The notes: generated from the sequence alone by a model not told the origin. A stretch of DNA of 64,000 nt from Blastococcus sp. MG754426 (GCF_021699055.1 NZ_SSXC01000011.1:1-64000); one strand, 5' to 3'. Counted from the first letter of the stretch, positions 34,477-42,972 are shown. Translations and numbers: made by a program.

Positions 34477-35574
34477 ATGGCCGGCAGCATCACCGTGGAC
34501 GTGCTCAGCGACGGCAGCAAGCGGTACCGGTCGCGGTACCGCGATGCTCGTGGGCGGCAGCACGAGAAGCGATTCACGCGCAAGGTCGACGCCCAACGAT
34601 GGCTCGACGAGCAGACGTCGGCGATCGTCACGCAGACCTGGACGGCGCCGGAGCGTGGCCGGGTCACCGTCGATGTCTGGGCAGAGCAGTGGCTCGCCGC
34701 ACAGAGCGGGCTGAAGCCCAGCACGCTCTACCGCTACCGGTCGCTGCTGCGCGTCCAGATCCTGCCGCGCTGGGGTCGGCACCGGCTGGCCGACGTCACC
34801 CATGCCGAGGTCGCCGCGTGGGTGGCCCAACTCGTCGCCGGCGGCCTCGCGCCGGCGACGGTGCGGCAGGCGCACCGCGTCCTCGCACTCGTCCTGACCC
34901 TCGCCGTCCGTGATGGGCGCATCCCGCGCAACCCGGCATCGGGCGTGCCGCTGCCCAGGGCCCGGCGCGCCGATCCCCGGTTCCTCACCCGCACGGAGGT
35001 GGAGCGGTTGGCGGACGCAGCGGGGGAGTACGGCGACGTCGTCCGCCTGCTGGCGTACACCGGCCTACGGTTCGGCGAGATGGCCGCCCTGCGGGTCCGC
35101 CGGGTCGATTTCCTCCGCAAGCGGCTCACCGTCGCCGAGAGCGCCACGGAGGTCGGCGGCAGCGTCGAGTACGGAGCGCCCAAGACGCACCAGCAGCGCA
35201 CCGTGCCGATCCCGAGCATCCTCGTCGAGCCCCTGTCCCGCCGCTGTCAGGGCAAGGGCCCGGACGACCTCGTCCTGACTTCGCCGGGCGGCGCGGTGCT
35301 GCGCTCGGGCAACTTCCGGCGGCGGTTCTTCGACCCGGCGGCCATGGCCGCCGGGCTCGAGGACCTCAGCCCGCACGACCTCCGGCACACCGCCGCGAGC
35401 TTGCTGGTGGCCAGCGGCGCGAACGTCAAGGCGGTCCAGCGAATGCTCGGTCACGCCTCGGCAGCGATGACCCTCGACGTCTACTCCGGGCTCTTCGACG
35501 ACGACCTCGGCGCCCTCGCTGACCGCATGGATCTGGCCCATGAGGCGTCAGTCACGAGACGTCACGGTGCGTAG
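34477..35574 (+). CDS. int: Tyrosine site-specific recombinase (integrase)
   Basis: The 365-residue protein has an N-terminal arm-binding domain (SITVDVLSDGSKRYRSRYRD), a SAM-like core-binding domain (about 60-140) and a C-terminal catalytic domain. Catalytic residues visible are Arg in TGLRFGEM, His-x-x-Arg in HDLRH, His in LGHASAAMTL and the nucleophile Tyr in DVYSG. It would integrate the element into the 3' end of the tRNA-Met gene 81 bases downstream. The stop codon overlaps the first of two GTGTGGGCAC repeats, so its coding end is part of the recombination region. Confidence 0.92.
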   Translation: MAGSITVDVLSDGSKRYRSRYRDARGRQHEKRFTRKVDAQRWLDEQTSAIVTQTWTAPERGRVTVDVWAEQWLAAQSGLKPSTLYRYRSLLRVQILPRWGRHRLADVTHAEVAAWVAQLVAGGLAPATVRQAHRVLALVLTLAVRDGRIPRNPASGVPLPRARRADPRFLTRTEVERLADAAGEYGDVVRLLAYTGLRFGEMAALRVRRVDFLRKRLTVAESATEVGGSVEYGAPKTHQQRTVPIPSILVEPLSRRCQGKGPDDLVLTSPGGAVLRSGNFRRRFFDPAAMAAGLEDLSPHDLRHTAASLLVASGANVKAVQRMLGHASAAMTLDVYSGLFDDDLGALADRMDLAHEASVTRRHGA

Positions 35575-35594
35575 TGTGGGCACCGTGTGGGCAC
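35574..35594 (+). repeat. Two tandem GTGTGGGCAC repeats, right arm sites
   Basis: Copies at 35574-35583 and 35585-35594 have the same sequence and 11-bp spacing as the three copies near attL. A single TGACCTGCA follows at 35636-35644. Together with the left copies they form a candidate arm-site array. Confidence 0.55.
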
Positions 35595-35651
35595 GGGAGC
35601 CCGTCGTCAAGCTCGACGATCAAGCACCGACCCCCTGACCTGCACTTATAT

Positions 35652-35696
35652 CGGTGGGGCGGGTGGGGCTCGAACCCACGACCCAGGGATTATGAG
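35652..35696. repeat. attR: 45-bp direct repeat within tRNA-Met
   Basis: Exact copy of 11881-11925. It supplies the 3' half of the tRNA gene, so integration keeps the tRNA functional. Confidence 0.9.
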
Positions 35697-35728
35697 TCCC
35701 ATGCTCTGACCAGCTGAGCTACCGCCCC
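35655..35728 (-). tRNA. tRNA-Met (anticodon CAT)
   Basis: The minus strand folds as a complete cloverleaf of 74 bases. Acceptor GGGGCGG pairs with CCGCCCC, the D arm is GCTCAGCTGGTCAGAGC, the anticodon loop is CTCATAA (anticodon at 35692-35694), and the T arm is GTGGGTTCGAGCCCCAC. CCA is not encoded. CAT could also denote the lysidine-modified Ile2 tRNA; elongator Met is more likely. It is the integration target of the element. Confidence 0.9.
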
Positions 35729-35816
35729 GGACGTACCAGCCTGCCAGACGGGACCCCACCAGCAGCGTCGCGACCCGGTACCCGAGTGGTGGACCGAGAA
35801 GGTTCGTTACCACCCT

Positions 35817-35845
35817 GTGACATCTGCAGGTTTGGCTTGTACCGT
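35817..35845 (+). promoter_or_regulatory. Putative promoter for the riboswitch-controlled M23 gene
   Basis: GTGACA (35817-35822) and TACCGT (35840-35845) are separated by 17 bases, giving a plausible sigma-70-type promoter about 30 bases before the riboswitch. Confidence 0.4.
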
Positions 35846-35879
35846 CTCTCGCGGCCCACCCGATGCCGCCCCCGACCCG

Positions 35880-36030
35880 GGGGCTCGGGCGGGCCCCGCC
35901 GAACTCCGCGGTCTGACCGCCGCGGGGACCGGGGACCCACGTTCTCTGGGGTGAATCCCGCCTGCGCCTCCACGGGCAGGCAGGTAGGGCACGTTCCGGC
36001 CCGAACCCGTCAGCTGACCTGGTAGGCGGA
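35880..36030 (+). promoter_or_regulatory. c-di-AMP riboswitch (ydaO-yuaA type)
   Basis: The leader shows the conserved blocks of the ydaO class in the right order: CCGCCGAACTCCGC, then CCGGGGACCCACGTT, GGGGTGAATC, a variable stem, TAGGGC, and CCCGAACCCGTCAGCTGACC followed by GGTAGGCGG. Boundaries are approximate. In actinobacteria this RNA controls cell-wall hydrolases and usually switches expression off when c-di-AMP is high. It stands about 20 bases before the start of the M23 peptidase gene. Confidence 0.85.
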
Positions 36031-36052
36031 CCGAGGAACGGAGACCGTCGCC

Positions 36053-37267
36053 TTGGCGACCACGCACCACCTGACGGGCGTCCTGCGGCGCCCACGCCGG
36101 GCAGCCGGCCGGGCGGCCATCGCCCTCACCGCACTGCTGTCGCTGTCCCTGCTCGGCGCGCCGGCCTCGTCGGCGGCCCCCAGCGCGGCCCAGAGCGAGC
36201 ACGACCGCGTCGCCGCCGAGGTCCAGGGCCTGGAGCAGCGCGTCCGCGAGGCCGAGGAGCGGCTGCAGCAGATGACGCTGCGGGCCGAGGAGGCCAGCGG
36301 TGCCGTCCTCGCCACGCAGGCCGAGCTGGACCGCGCCCGGGAGCACGCCGACGCGATCGCCGCCGAGCTCGCCGCCGTCCGGGAGGCCGTCGGGCGCACC
36401 CAGGAGGACGTCGCCACCCTGGGCCGGGAGGCCTACATGGGCAGCGACGAGGCGTTCACCGAGCTCGAGATGGTGCTGCACGCCGAGGGGCCGGGGGAGC
36501 TGCTGCAGCAGGCGGCGACGCTGGACCTGCTCGGCGAGGACCGCGCCCGGGTGCTCGAGGAGCTGCGGGTCGCCGAGGCGCGCGAGGCGCGGCTGGACCG
36601 GGAGGCCAAGGCCGCCGTCGCCGAGCGCGACGCCGCGGCGGGCAAGGCGCGCGAAGCCCAGGCGGAGGCCGACCGCCTCCTCGGTGAGGCGCAGGCCGAG
36701 TTCGACGCCCTCACGGCGGAGAAGGCGGGGCTCGACCAGCAGCTCCGCGACGCCGAGATCCGGCTGCTCGAGGTGAAGGGCGCCGAGGACGCCGCCCGCG
36801 CGTACGACGAGGCGCAGGCCGCCGAGCGCGCCGTCATGACGGTGGCCGCCGCCCCGGGTGGCAGCGGCGCCGCGCTCACCCAGGGCCGGGTCACCTCCTG
36901 CTACGGCGCGCGCTGGGGCACCATGCACCTCGGCGTCGACATCGCCGCGCCGATCGGCACCCCGATCTACACGCCGGAGCCGGGCGTGGTGCTCCAGGCG
37001 GGGCCGGCCAGCGGCTTCGGGCTCGCCGTCGCGATCCAGCACCCCGACGGGGTCATCACCGTCTACGGCCACGTCAACCAGTTCTTCGTGTCGCCGGGCC
37101 AGGTGGTCAGCGGCGGGCAGCAGATCGCCGAGGTCGGCAACCGCGGCCAGTCGACCGGGCCGCACCTGCACTTCGAGACCCACCGGGGTGGCCTCTACGC
37201 CGACCGGGCCAACCCGGTCCCGTGGCTGGCGCAGCGCGGCATCTCCCTGGGCGGCAGCTGCAGCTGA
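36053..37267 (+). CDS. Secreted M23 (LytM-type) peptidase with coiled coil
   Basis: The 404-residue protein has a Sec signal (basic RRPRRAAGRA then a hydrophobic stretch, AxA-like cleavage near residue 42). A long coiled coil follows (about 45-260, heptad Glu/Arg/Leu), as in EnvC- and RipA-associated proteins. The LytM domain (about 275-390) has HLGVDIAAP and GPHLHFE metal-binding motifs; the first His and Asp and the HxH are present, so it is probably an active endopeptidase cleaving peptidoglycan cross-links. The TTG start follows GGAG at 36039-36042. The c-di-AMP riboswitch upstream ties it to cell-wall or osmotic control. Confidence 0.88.
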   Translation: MATTHHLTGVLRRPRRAAGRAAIALTALLSLSLLGAPASSAAPSAAQSEHDRVAAEVQGLEQRVREAEERLQQMTLRAEEASGAVLATQAELDRAREHADAIAAELAAVREAVGRTQEDVATLGREAYMGSDEAFTELEMVLHAEGPGELLQQAATLDLLGEDRARVLEELRVAEAREARLDREAKAAVAERDAAAGKAREAQAEADRLLGEAQAEFDALTAEKAGLDQQLRDAEIRLLEVKGAEDAARAYDEAQAAERAVMTVAAAPGGSGAALTQGRVTSCYGARWGTMHLGVDIAAPIGTPIYTPEPGVVLQAGPASGFGLAVAIQHPDGVITVYGHVNQFFVSPGQVVSGGQQIAEVGNRGQSTGPHLHFETHRGGLYADRANPVPWLAQRGISLGGSCS

Positions 37268-37302
37268 CCCGTCCGGCGCGCGCCCTGGGGCAGGATCAGG
37301 GC

Positions 37303-37959
37303 GTGCGGACGGCGGATCGGACAGGGCTGCGGGCAGCGGCGCTCGGCGCCCTGCTGCTCGGCGGCGGGGCGGCGGCGCTGACGTCGGACCTGCCGTCGGC
37401 GGAGCAGCTGCGGGCGGTCGTGGCCGGCGCCGGCGCCGCCGCCTGGCCGGTGCTGGTGGTCGCCGTCGCACTGGTGCTGCTGGCGCCGGTGCCGCGGTCG
37501 GTGGTCTCCGCCCTCCTCGGCGGGGTCCTCGGGTTCACCGCGGGGCTGGCGGTGTCCTTCGCCGGCGGGCTGCTGGCCGCCCTCCTCGCGTTCGGGCTCG
37601 CCCGCTGGCTGGGGCGGCCGGCGGTCGCCCGGCTGGCCGGTCCGCGCCTGGACCGGCTGGCCGATGGCCGGACGTTCGTCGTGGTGCTGGGGAGCCGGCT
37701 GGTGCCGGTCGTGCCCTTCGTCGCCGTCAACTACGGGGCGGGCCTCGCGGGCCTGCGGCCGGCGCCCTTCGCCGCGGCCACCGCCGTGGGGCTGGTCCCC
37801 AGCACGGTGGTGCAGGTGGGCGTGGGCGCCTCGGCCGGCGCGCTGCTCGCCCAGCTCGACACCTCCGTCCTCGTCCCTCTCCTCGCGGTCGCGCTCCTCG
37901 TGGTCGCGGCCGGAGCCGCGTGGTGGTGCCGGGGGCGGGCGGCGCGCGCGAGGGCCTAA
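37303..37959 (+). CDS. TVP38/TMEM64 family membrane protein
   Basis: The 218-residue protein has about five to six membrane segments and the DedA/VTT-domain pattern: LLAPVPRSVVSALLGGVLGF (about residues 60-79) and the re-entrant VPVVPFVAVNYGAGL (about 140-154) with paired prolines. Members of the VTT superfamily are lipid scramblase-like proteins of the inner membrane. The GTG at 37303 is six bases after CAGGAT, so a leaderless start is possible. Its end overlaps the convergent isomerase-family gene by four bases. Confidence 0.78.
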   Translation: MRTADRTGLRAAALGALLLGGGAAALTSDLPSAEQLRAVVAGAGAAAWPVLVVAVALVLLAPVPRSVVSALLGGVLGFTAGLAVSFAGGLLAALLAFGLARWLGRPAVARLAGPRLDRLADGRTFVVVLGSRLVPVVPFVAVNYGAGLAGLRPAPFAAATAVGLVPSTVVQVGVGASAGALLAQLDTSVLVPLLAVALLVVAAGAAWWCRGRAARARA

Positions 37960-38849
37960 CCCCGGCCGAACAGCCGGCCGAGCACCCCGCCGGCGCCGCC
38001 GACGGTGCGCGCGGCGAGCTGGAGGATCGGTCCCCCCGGGATGCCCGGCACCTGCTGCACGATCGGTGCCAGCTGCAGCAGGCCGGGCACGTCGTGCACC
38101 TTCAGCCTGCGCCGGGCGGCCGCCGGGACGGGGTTGACCCGGCCCGACGCGGCGTCGAGCAGCAGGTCCGCCGCGGCCTCGACGGCCGGCCCCTCCACGA
38201 CCCCCGCGGGCACCCGGCGCACCTGCCAGCCGCCGCCGGCCGAGGTGAACCCCCACCCGCCGTCCGGGGTGACCAGGCTGACCCGCCCGGGGATGCCGCT
38301 CGAGGCGGCCAGCGCGCCCGTGACGTCGGTCAGCGCGGCCAGCCCGGACTGCAGCACGGAGGCCGGTGGCGGCTCCGCACCGCAGGAGACCAGGTCCAGC
38401 CCGTGGACGGCGAGCTCGTAGGCCTGCCCGAGGACGACGCTGAGCAGCGGCAGCCGGCCCACGACGGAGACCGCCGGCGCGGTGTCCAGCGCCACGGGCT
38501 CGTCGGCCAGGTAGCGGGCGGTCGCGTCACGGTTGCGGCGCAGCCCGGCCAGCACCTCCTCGCGGGAGGCGTCGCGGTGGGCGGCGACGACCCGGGCGTT
38601 GACCGCGTCGGGGTCCGGTGGGGTTCCCGTGCCACCGGAGCGCGCCGACGTGACGAGGTCGTGCAGGGCGGCGTGGTCGTCCCAGCAGCCCAGGTGCACG
38701 CAGATCTCGCGGGCCCGCCACCCCGGCAGGCGTGAGGGGCGGTCCAGCTCCACCGACTCGGCCTGCGCCAGGAAGACGTCCCACGCCTCCAGCACCATCG
38801 GGGCGACGACGTCCCGCCCCGCCTCGGCCATCCCCTGGTGTGCACCCAC
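37956..38849 (-). CDS. Maleylpyruvate isomerase family, mycothiol-dependent DinB-like protein
   Basis: The 297-residue protein has the N-terminal DinB-like four-helix domain of the TIGR03083 family, with the metal-site segment ICVHLGCWDDH (about residues 49-59) and a later His in YELAVHGLDL. A C-terminal domain about 90 residues long follows. Such enzymes use mycothiol, the actinobacterial thiol, as cofactor for isomerisation or detoxification. The substrate is unknown. ATG 38849 is used; an ATG at 38831 is possible. It stands alone in its transcription unit as far as can be seen. Confidence 0.75.
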   Translation of the reverse strand: MGAHQGMAEAGRDVVAPMVLEAWDVFLAQAESVELDRPSRLPGWRAREICVHLGCWDDHAALHDLVTSARSGGTGTPPDPDAVNARVVAAHRDASREEVLAGLRRNRDATARYLADEPVALDTAPAVSVVGRLPLLSVVLGQAYELAVHGLDLVSCGAEPPPASVLQSGLAALTDVTGALAASSGIPGRVSLVTPDGGWGFTSAGGGWQVRRVPAGVVEGPAVEAAADLLLDAASGRVNPVPAAARRRLKVHDVPGLLQLAPIVQQVPGIPGGPILQLAARTVGGAGGVLGRLFGRG

Positions 38850-39356
38850 GCCGCGGCCCTACCCGGTGGGCTCCCCGGGCAGGCATCGCCTCCCGTGCGC
38901 GCTGGACGCCTGAGCCTGGCCGTCGACGCCGCGTGGCCCAGGGGCGACGCAGGGTGAGCAGCTGGTCAGCTGGATGCGCTGGTCGCACCCTCCGGCGCCA
39001 CGCCGCAGCCGGGGCGCCGGTCACACAGCGTCACCGAACCTCGCACGCCGCCTGACCGGTTCCGGATCGATCCGGGCCGGAGCGGCACCCGTCGATCGGG
39101 CGGACCTGTGAATACGCTGACACCGCTGGACGTGCCCGGTGACGGATGGTATTGGCCGCTGACCAGCAGCAAGACGCCGGGTGGACGCGGGATCGCCACT
39201 TTCGTCCCAGGAGTCGCACCCGGGCTGGCGCGATCGGGTCCCCATCGTGCAAACTTGTCGCGGGAGCCCTGCTCCGCCACTGCCGATGACGGCGCGTCAC
39301 CGAATCGATGGGTCCGTAGGGGAAGACGAGACCGATCGAGTCGATGGAGGTGCCCG
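38850..39356. other. Intergenic region without a recognisable gene
   Basis: Frames here are short or have atypical composition; none has a convincing start. The region must hold the divergent promoters of the isomerase-family gene and DUF3145. GTGAATACGCT near 39107 contains a TACGCT box that might be a -10 element. Nothing else stands out. Confidence 0.4.
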
Positions 39357-39857
39357 GTGCAGCGACGGTCAACCCAGGGTGTCGTCTTCGTGCACTCGTG
39401 CCCGAAGGCGCTCTGCCAGCACGTCGAGTGGGCGCTGGAACGCGTCGTCGGCGCGCCGGTCTCCCTGTCGTGGGCTGAGCAGCCCGCGGCGCACGGTGCC
39501 TACCGTGCCGAAGTGGCGTGGACGGGATCGCCCGGCACCGGCGCCAAGCTCGTCGCTGCCCTGCGGGCGTGGCCGATGCTGCGGTTCGAGGTCACCGAGG
39601 AGGCCAGCCACGGCAACGACGGCGAGCGCATGTCCTACGTGCCCGGGCACGGGGTCTTCCGCGCGCCCACCAGCGCCAACGGCGACCTCATCGTCACCGA
39701 GCAGCAGTTGCGGCACCTGGCCGCCACGGCCACCTCGATCGAGGCGTTCCGCCACGGCGTCGACGAGCTGCTCGGCGCGGCGTGGGACGCCGACCTGGAG
39801 GTCTACCGGCACGCCGGCGACGGCAGCCCGGTGACCTGGCTGCACCAGGTGGTCTGA
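39357..39857 (+). CDS. DUF3145 family protein
   Basis: The 166-residue protein matches the actinobacterial DUF3145 family, with the characteristic start STQGVVFVHSCPKALCQHVEW, then PGTGAKLVAALRAW and a conserved ending with SPVTWLHQVV. The GTG at 39357 follows ATGGAGG at a good distance, so the longer open frame is rejected. The function of the family is not known; its conservation and frequent position near fatty-acid-synthesis genes in actinobacteria suggest a housekeeping role. A strong terminator separates it from the convergent accD gene. Confidence 0.85.
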   Translation: MQRRSTQGVVFVHSCPKALCQHVEWALERVVGAPVSLSWAEQPAAHGAYRAEVAWTGSPGTGAKLVAALRAWPMLRFEVTEEASHGNDGERMSYVPGHGVFRAPTSANGDLIVTEQQLRHLAATATSIEAFRHGVDELLGAAWDADLEVYRHAGDGSPVTWLHQVV

Positions 39858-39917
39858 AGGTCACGATCGGGGCACGACACCCCCGCCCCGGCGGTGCGGT
39901 CGTCGTAGCCTGGAGCG

Positions 39918-39961
39918 GGCCGTCCGGGCGCCGTCGGGGAAGCGGCGCCGGGACGGCCTTT
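39918..39961. terminator. Strong hairpin terminator between DUF3145 and accD
   Basis: A 16-bp stem (39918-39933 with 39943-39958, one mismatch) around a nine-base loop is followed by TTT on the plus strand. It lies between convergent genes and could serve both. Confidence 0.75.
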
Positions 39962-39966
39962 CCACG

Positions 39967-41379
39967 TCAGAGCGGGATGTTGCCGTGGGCCCCGCGACCG
40001 TGCGGGGCGGTCGCGAGCGCCTCGACCAGCCGCTGCCGGGTGCGCACCGGCTCCACCACCTCGTCGACGACCCCGATCTGCAGTGCCCGGTTCACCCCGC
40101 CGGCGATGCGCTCGTGCTCCTCGGCCAGCTGGGCGTGCAGCGCCTCGCGCTCGCCGGGAGGGGCCGCGGCCAGCTTCTTGCGGTGCAGGATGCCGACGGC
40201 CGCCTTGGCGCCCATGACGGCGACCTCGGCGCCGGGCCACGCGAACACCGCGGTCGCGCCCAGCGAGCGCGAGTTCATCGCGATGTAGGCGCCGCCGTAG
40301 GACTTGCGGGTCACCAGCGTCACGCGCGGCACCACCGCCTCGGCGAAGGCGTGCAGCAGCTTGGCCCCCCTCCGGACGACGCCGTCCCACTCCTGGCCGA
40401 CGCCGGGGAGGTAGCCGGGCACGTCGACCAGCACCACCAGGGGGACGCCGAAGGCGTCGCACATCCGCACGAACCGCGCCGCCTTCTCCGCGGACGCCGA
40501 GTCCAGGCACCCGCCCAGCCGCAGCGGGTTGTTCGCGATGACGCCGACGGTGCGCCCGGCCAGCCGGCCCAGCGTGGTCACGACGTTGGGCGCGAACCGC
40601 GGGTGCAGCTCCAGCCCCGGCTCGTCGAGCAGGGAGGAGACCAGCGGCTTCACGTCGTAGGCCCGGTTGGTCTGCTCGGGCAGCAGGGCCGCCAGGTCGG
40701 TGCCCGGCTGGTCGCCGGCCGGGCCGAAGCTGCCCTGGGCGGCGAGCAGGTCGACGGCCAGCCGCGCGGTCTCCAGCGCCGCGGGCTCGGAGTCGGTGAC
40801 CACGTGGACGACGCCGCTGCGCCGGCCGTGGGTGTCCGGCCCGCCCAGGCTCTCCATGTCGACGTTCTCGCCCGTGACCGAGCGGACCACCTCCGGCCCG
40901 GTGACGAACACCCGGCCGGCCGGCCCCATGACCACCAGGTCGGTCAGCGCCGGACCGTAGGCCGCACCTCCCGCGGCCGGGCCCAGCACCACCGAGATCT
41001 GCGGGATCCGGCCGGAGGCCCGCACCATGGCCGCGAACACCTCGCCGACGGCGTGCAGGGCGGTGACGCCCTCGGCCAGCCGCGCTCCGCCGGAGTGCCA
41101 GATGCCGATGACCGGCACCCGCTCGCGCAGGGCGGCGTCGATGGCGTCGACGATGTGCCGGCAGCCGTCGACGCCCATCGCCCCGCCCATCACCGTGGCG
41201 TCGGTGCAGAAGGCGATGGCGGGGCTCCCCGAGACCGTGCCGCGGGCGGCCAGCACCCCCGAGGTGTCGCGCGTGCCGAGCAGCTGCACCGAGCCCGCGT
41301 CGAAGAACCGCCGGAGCCGGTCCTCCGGATCGCGGGGGTCGGGCGCGGTCACGGTGGGCGCGGCCTGGACTGTCGTCAC
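39967..41379 (-). CDS. accD6: Acyl-CoA carboxylase carboxyltransferase (beta) subunit, AccD6-like
   Basis: The 470-residue protein is a biotin-dependent carboxyltransferase of the AccD/PccB family. It has the crotonase-like N-half (GIWHSGGARLAEGV near 93-106, GPAAGGAAYGPAL) and C-half (LVDVPGYLPG near 315, and SYGGAYIAMNS). It transfers CO2 from biotin to acetyl- or propionyl-CoA. Its position as the last gene of the FAS-II operon after fabF matches AccD6, which supplies malonyl-CoA for fatty acid synthesis in mycobacteria. The biotinylated alpha subunit is not in the window. The gene starts 20 bases after the fabF stop. Confidence 0.87.
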   Translation of the reverse strand: MTTVQAAPTVTAPDPRDPEDRLRRFFDAGSVQLLGTRDTSGVLAARGTVSGSPAIAFCTDATVMGGAMGVDGCRHIVDAIDAALRERVPVIGIWHSGGARLAEGVTALHAVGEVFAAMVRASGRIPQISVVLGPAAGGAAYGPALTDLVVMGPAGRVFVTGPEVVRSVTGENVDMESLGGPDTHGRRSGVVHVVTDSEPAALETARLAVDLLAAQGSFGPAGDQPGTDLAALLPEQTNRAYDVKPLVSSLLDEPGLELHPRFAPNVVTTLGRLAGRTVGVIANNPLRLGGCLDSASAEKAARFVRMCDAFGVPLVVLVDVPGYLPGVGQEWDGVVRRGAKLLHAFAEAVVPRVTLVTRKSYGGAYIAMNSRSLGATAVFAWPGAEVAVMGAKAAVGILHRKKLAAAPPGEREALHAQLAEEHERIAGGVNRALQIGVVDEVVEPVRTRQRLVEALATAPHGRGAHGNIPL

Positions 41380-41399
41380 GGGTACCTCCGGGTCGGTGT

Positions 41400-42641
41400 T
41401 CAGGCGGTGGTGAACACGAGCGCGATGTTGTGCCCGCCGAAGCCGAACGAGTCGTTGACGGCCGCGGTGAGCTGGGCCTTGCGCGGCTCGCGGCGCACGA
41501 TGTCGAGGGCCTGGACGGCGGCGTCGTCGTCGGGGTCGTCGAGGTTCGCCGTGGCCGGCACGACCTGCTCGCGCAACGCCAGGATGGTGAACACCGACTC
41601 CAGCGCCCCGGCAGCGCCGAGCAGGTGCCCGGTCTGGCTCTTGGTGGCGGTGACCAGCACGTGCTCACCGAGCGACGAGCGGATCGCGGCGGCCTCGGCG
41701 GTGTCGCCGACCGGGGTGGAGGTCGCGTGGGCGTTGACGTGCCCGATGTCGGTGGGGGAGAGCCCGGCGTCGCGCAGCGCGGCGGCGATGGCGCGGCCGG
41801 CGCCCTCGCCCTCGGGGTGCGGGGCGACCAGGTCGTAGCCGTCGGCGGTCGCGCCGGCGCCGGCGAGCCGGGCGTGCACCCGGGCACCGCGGGCGGCGGC
41901 CGAGTCGGCGCGCTCCAGGACCAGCGCGGCCGCGCCCTCGCCGAGCACGAAGCCGTCACGGCCCTTGTCGAACGGGCGGGAGGCGCGCTCGGGCTCGTCG
42001 TTGCGGGTGGACATGGCGCGCATGGCCGCGAAGCCGGCCATGGGGAGCGGGTGGACGCAGGCCTCGGCCCCGCCCACGAGCACGACGTCCGCGCGGTCGA
42101 AGCGCAGCAGGTCCAGGCCCCAGCGGATCGCCTCGGCGCCGGAGGCGCAGGCGCTCACGGGGGCGTGCACGCCACCCTTGGCCCCGACGGCCAGGCCGAC
42201 GGCGGCGGCGGGCCCGTTGGGCATGAGCATCGGGATGGTGAAGGGGGAGACCCGCTTGGGACCCTTCTGCTCGAGCACGTCGTCCTGCCCGAGCAGCGTG
42301 AGCGCACCACCGATGCCGGTGCCGAAGACGACGGCGATGCGCTCGGGGGCGACGCCGGACCCGGCCACGCCGGACTCGGCCCAGGCCTGCTCGGCGGCGA
42401 CGACCGCCACCTGCTGGCTGCGGTCCAGGCGGCGGGCGCGGACGCGGTCGATCTGCTCCGCGGGGTCGGTGGCGAGGCGGGCGACCAGCTGGGCCGGGAA
42501 CTCCTGCACCCACTCCTCGGTGATCCGGCTGACGCCCGAGCGGCCGGCGAGCAGGGCGTCCCAGGTGCCGGCCACGTCCCCGCCGAGGGGCGTGGTGGCC
42601 CCGAGGCCGGTGACGACGACGTCGGTGGTGGACGGGCTCAT
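41400..42641 (-). CDS. fabF: Beta-ketoacyl-ACP synthase II
   Basis: The 413-residue condensing enzyme has the thiolase-fold active site: the nucleophile Cys in VSACASGAEAI (about residue 163), His in NAHATSTPVGDT (about 303) and His in FGFGGHN near the C-terminus. It elongates acyl-ACP with malonyl-ACP. The order fabD-fabH-acpP-fabF is the standard actinobacterial FAS-II cluster. FASN type I is not seen here. The ATG at 42641 follows GGAGAG. Confidence 0.93.
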   Translation of the reverse strand: MSPSTTDVVVTGLGATTPLGGDVAGTWDALLAGRSGVSRITEEWVQEFPAQLVARLATDPAEQIDRVRARRLDRSQQVAVVAAEQAWAESGVAGSGVAPERIAVVFGTGIGGALTLLGQDDVLEQKGPKRVSPFTIPMLMPNGPAAAVGLAVGAKGGVHAPVSACASGAEAIRWGLDLLRFDRADVVLVGGAEACVHPLPMAGFAAMRAMSTRNDEPERASRPFDKGRDGFVLGEGAAALVLERADSAAARGARVHARLAGAGATADGYDLVAPHPEGEGAGRAIAAALRDAGLSPTDIGHVNAHATSTPVGDTAEAAAIRSSLGEHVLVTATKSQTGHLLGAAGALESVFTILALREQVVPATANLDDPDDDAAVQALDIVRREPRKAQLTAAVNDSFGFGGHNIALVFTTA

Positions 42642-42726
42642 GGGTCTCTCCTCGTGCGGACGACGGCCCGGTCGGGCCGGATCGGGGGTCGGGTCCCGCC
42701 GGCGGCCGGCCGGCGGGACCCGGGGC

Positions 42727-42972
42727 TCAGCCCTGGTTGCTCTCGATGAAGCTGATGGCGTCGCCGACGGTCTTGATGTTGGCGAGCTGGTCGTCGGGGA
42801 TGGCGACGCCGAACTTGTCCTCGACGGCGGTCGCGATCTCGACCATCGACAGGGAGTCGACGTCGAGGTCCTCGGTGAAGGACTTCTCCGGAGTGGCGTC
42901 GGCGGGGGTCACGCCCGCCACCTCCTCCAGGATCTCGGCGAGTCCGGCCTGGATCTCCTGGGTGCTGGCCAA
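42727..42972 (-). CDS. acpP: Acyl carrier protein
   Basis: The 81-residue acidic protein carries the 4'-phosphopantetheine site in DLDVDSLSMVEI (Ser near residue 41) and the usual four-helix pattern ending in VGDAISFIE. It carries growing acyl chains for FabH, FabF and FabD. Translation starts at TTG 42972, preceded by GAGAGAGGA; the start is supported by homologues (M/L-AS-TQEEI type N-termini). The upstream frame stays open but has no coding character. Confidence 0.92.
   Translation of the reverse strand: MASTQEIQAGLAEILEEVAGVTPADATPEKSFTEDLDVDSLSMVEIATAVEDKFGVAIPDDQLANIKTVGDAISFIESNQG

Larger units (their letters stand above)
11881..35696. mobile_element. Integrative mobilizable element in tRNA-Met(CAT) carrying DNA-defence cargo
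   Basis: Exact 45-bp direct repeats (11881-11925 and 35652-35696) bound the element. The right copy is part of an intact tRNA gene; the left copy is the displaced 3' tRNA end. Inside are a tyrosine integrase and an excisionase-like gene at the right end and a MobF relaxase with helicase domain at 30884-34045. Neither a VirD4-type coupling protein nor secretion genes are present, so transfer would need a helper. The cargo comprises about a dozen genes of nuclease, helicase, methyltransferase, ATPase, TIR-like or HEPN-like type. Local composition is lower in GC than the flanks in several places (for example 19200-20400 and 30600-30800). Confidence 0.85.
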
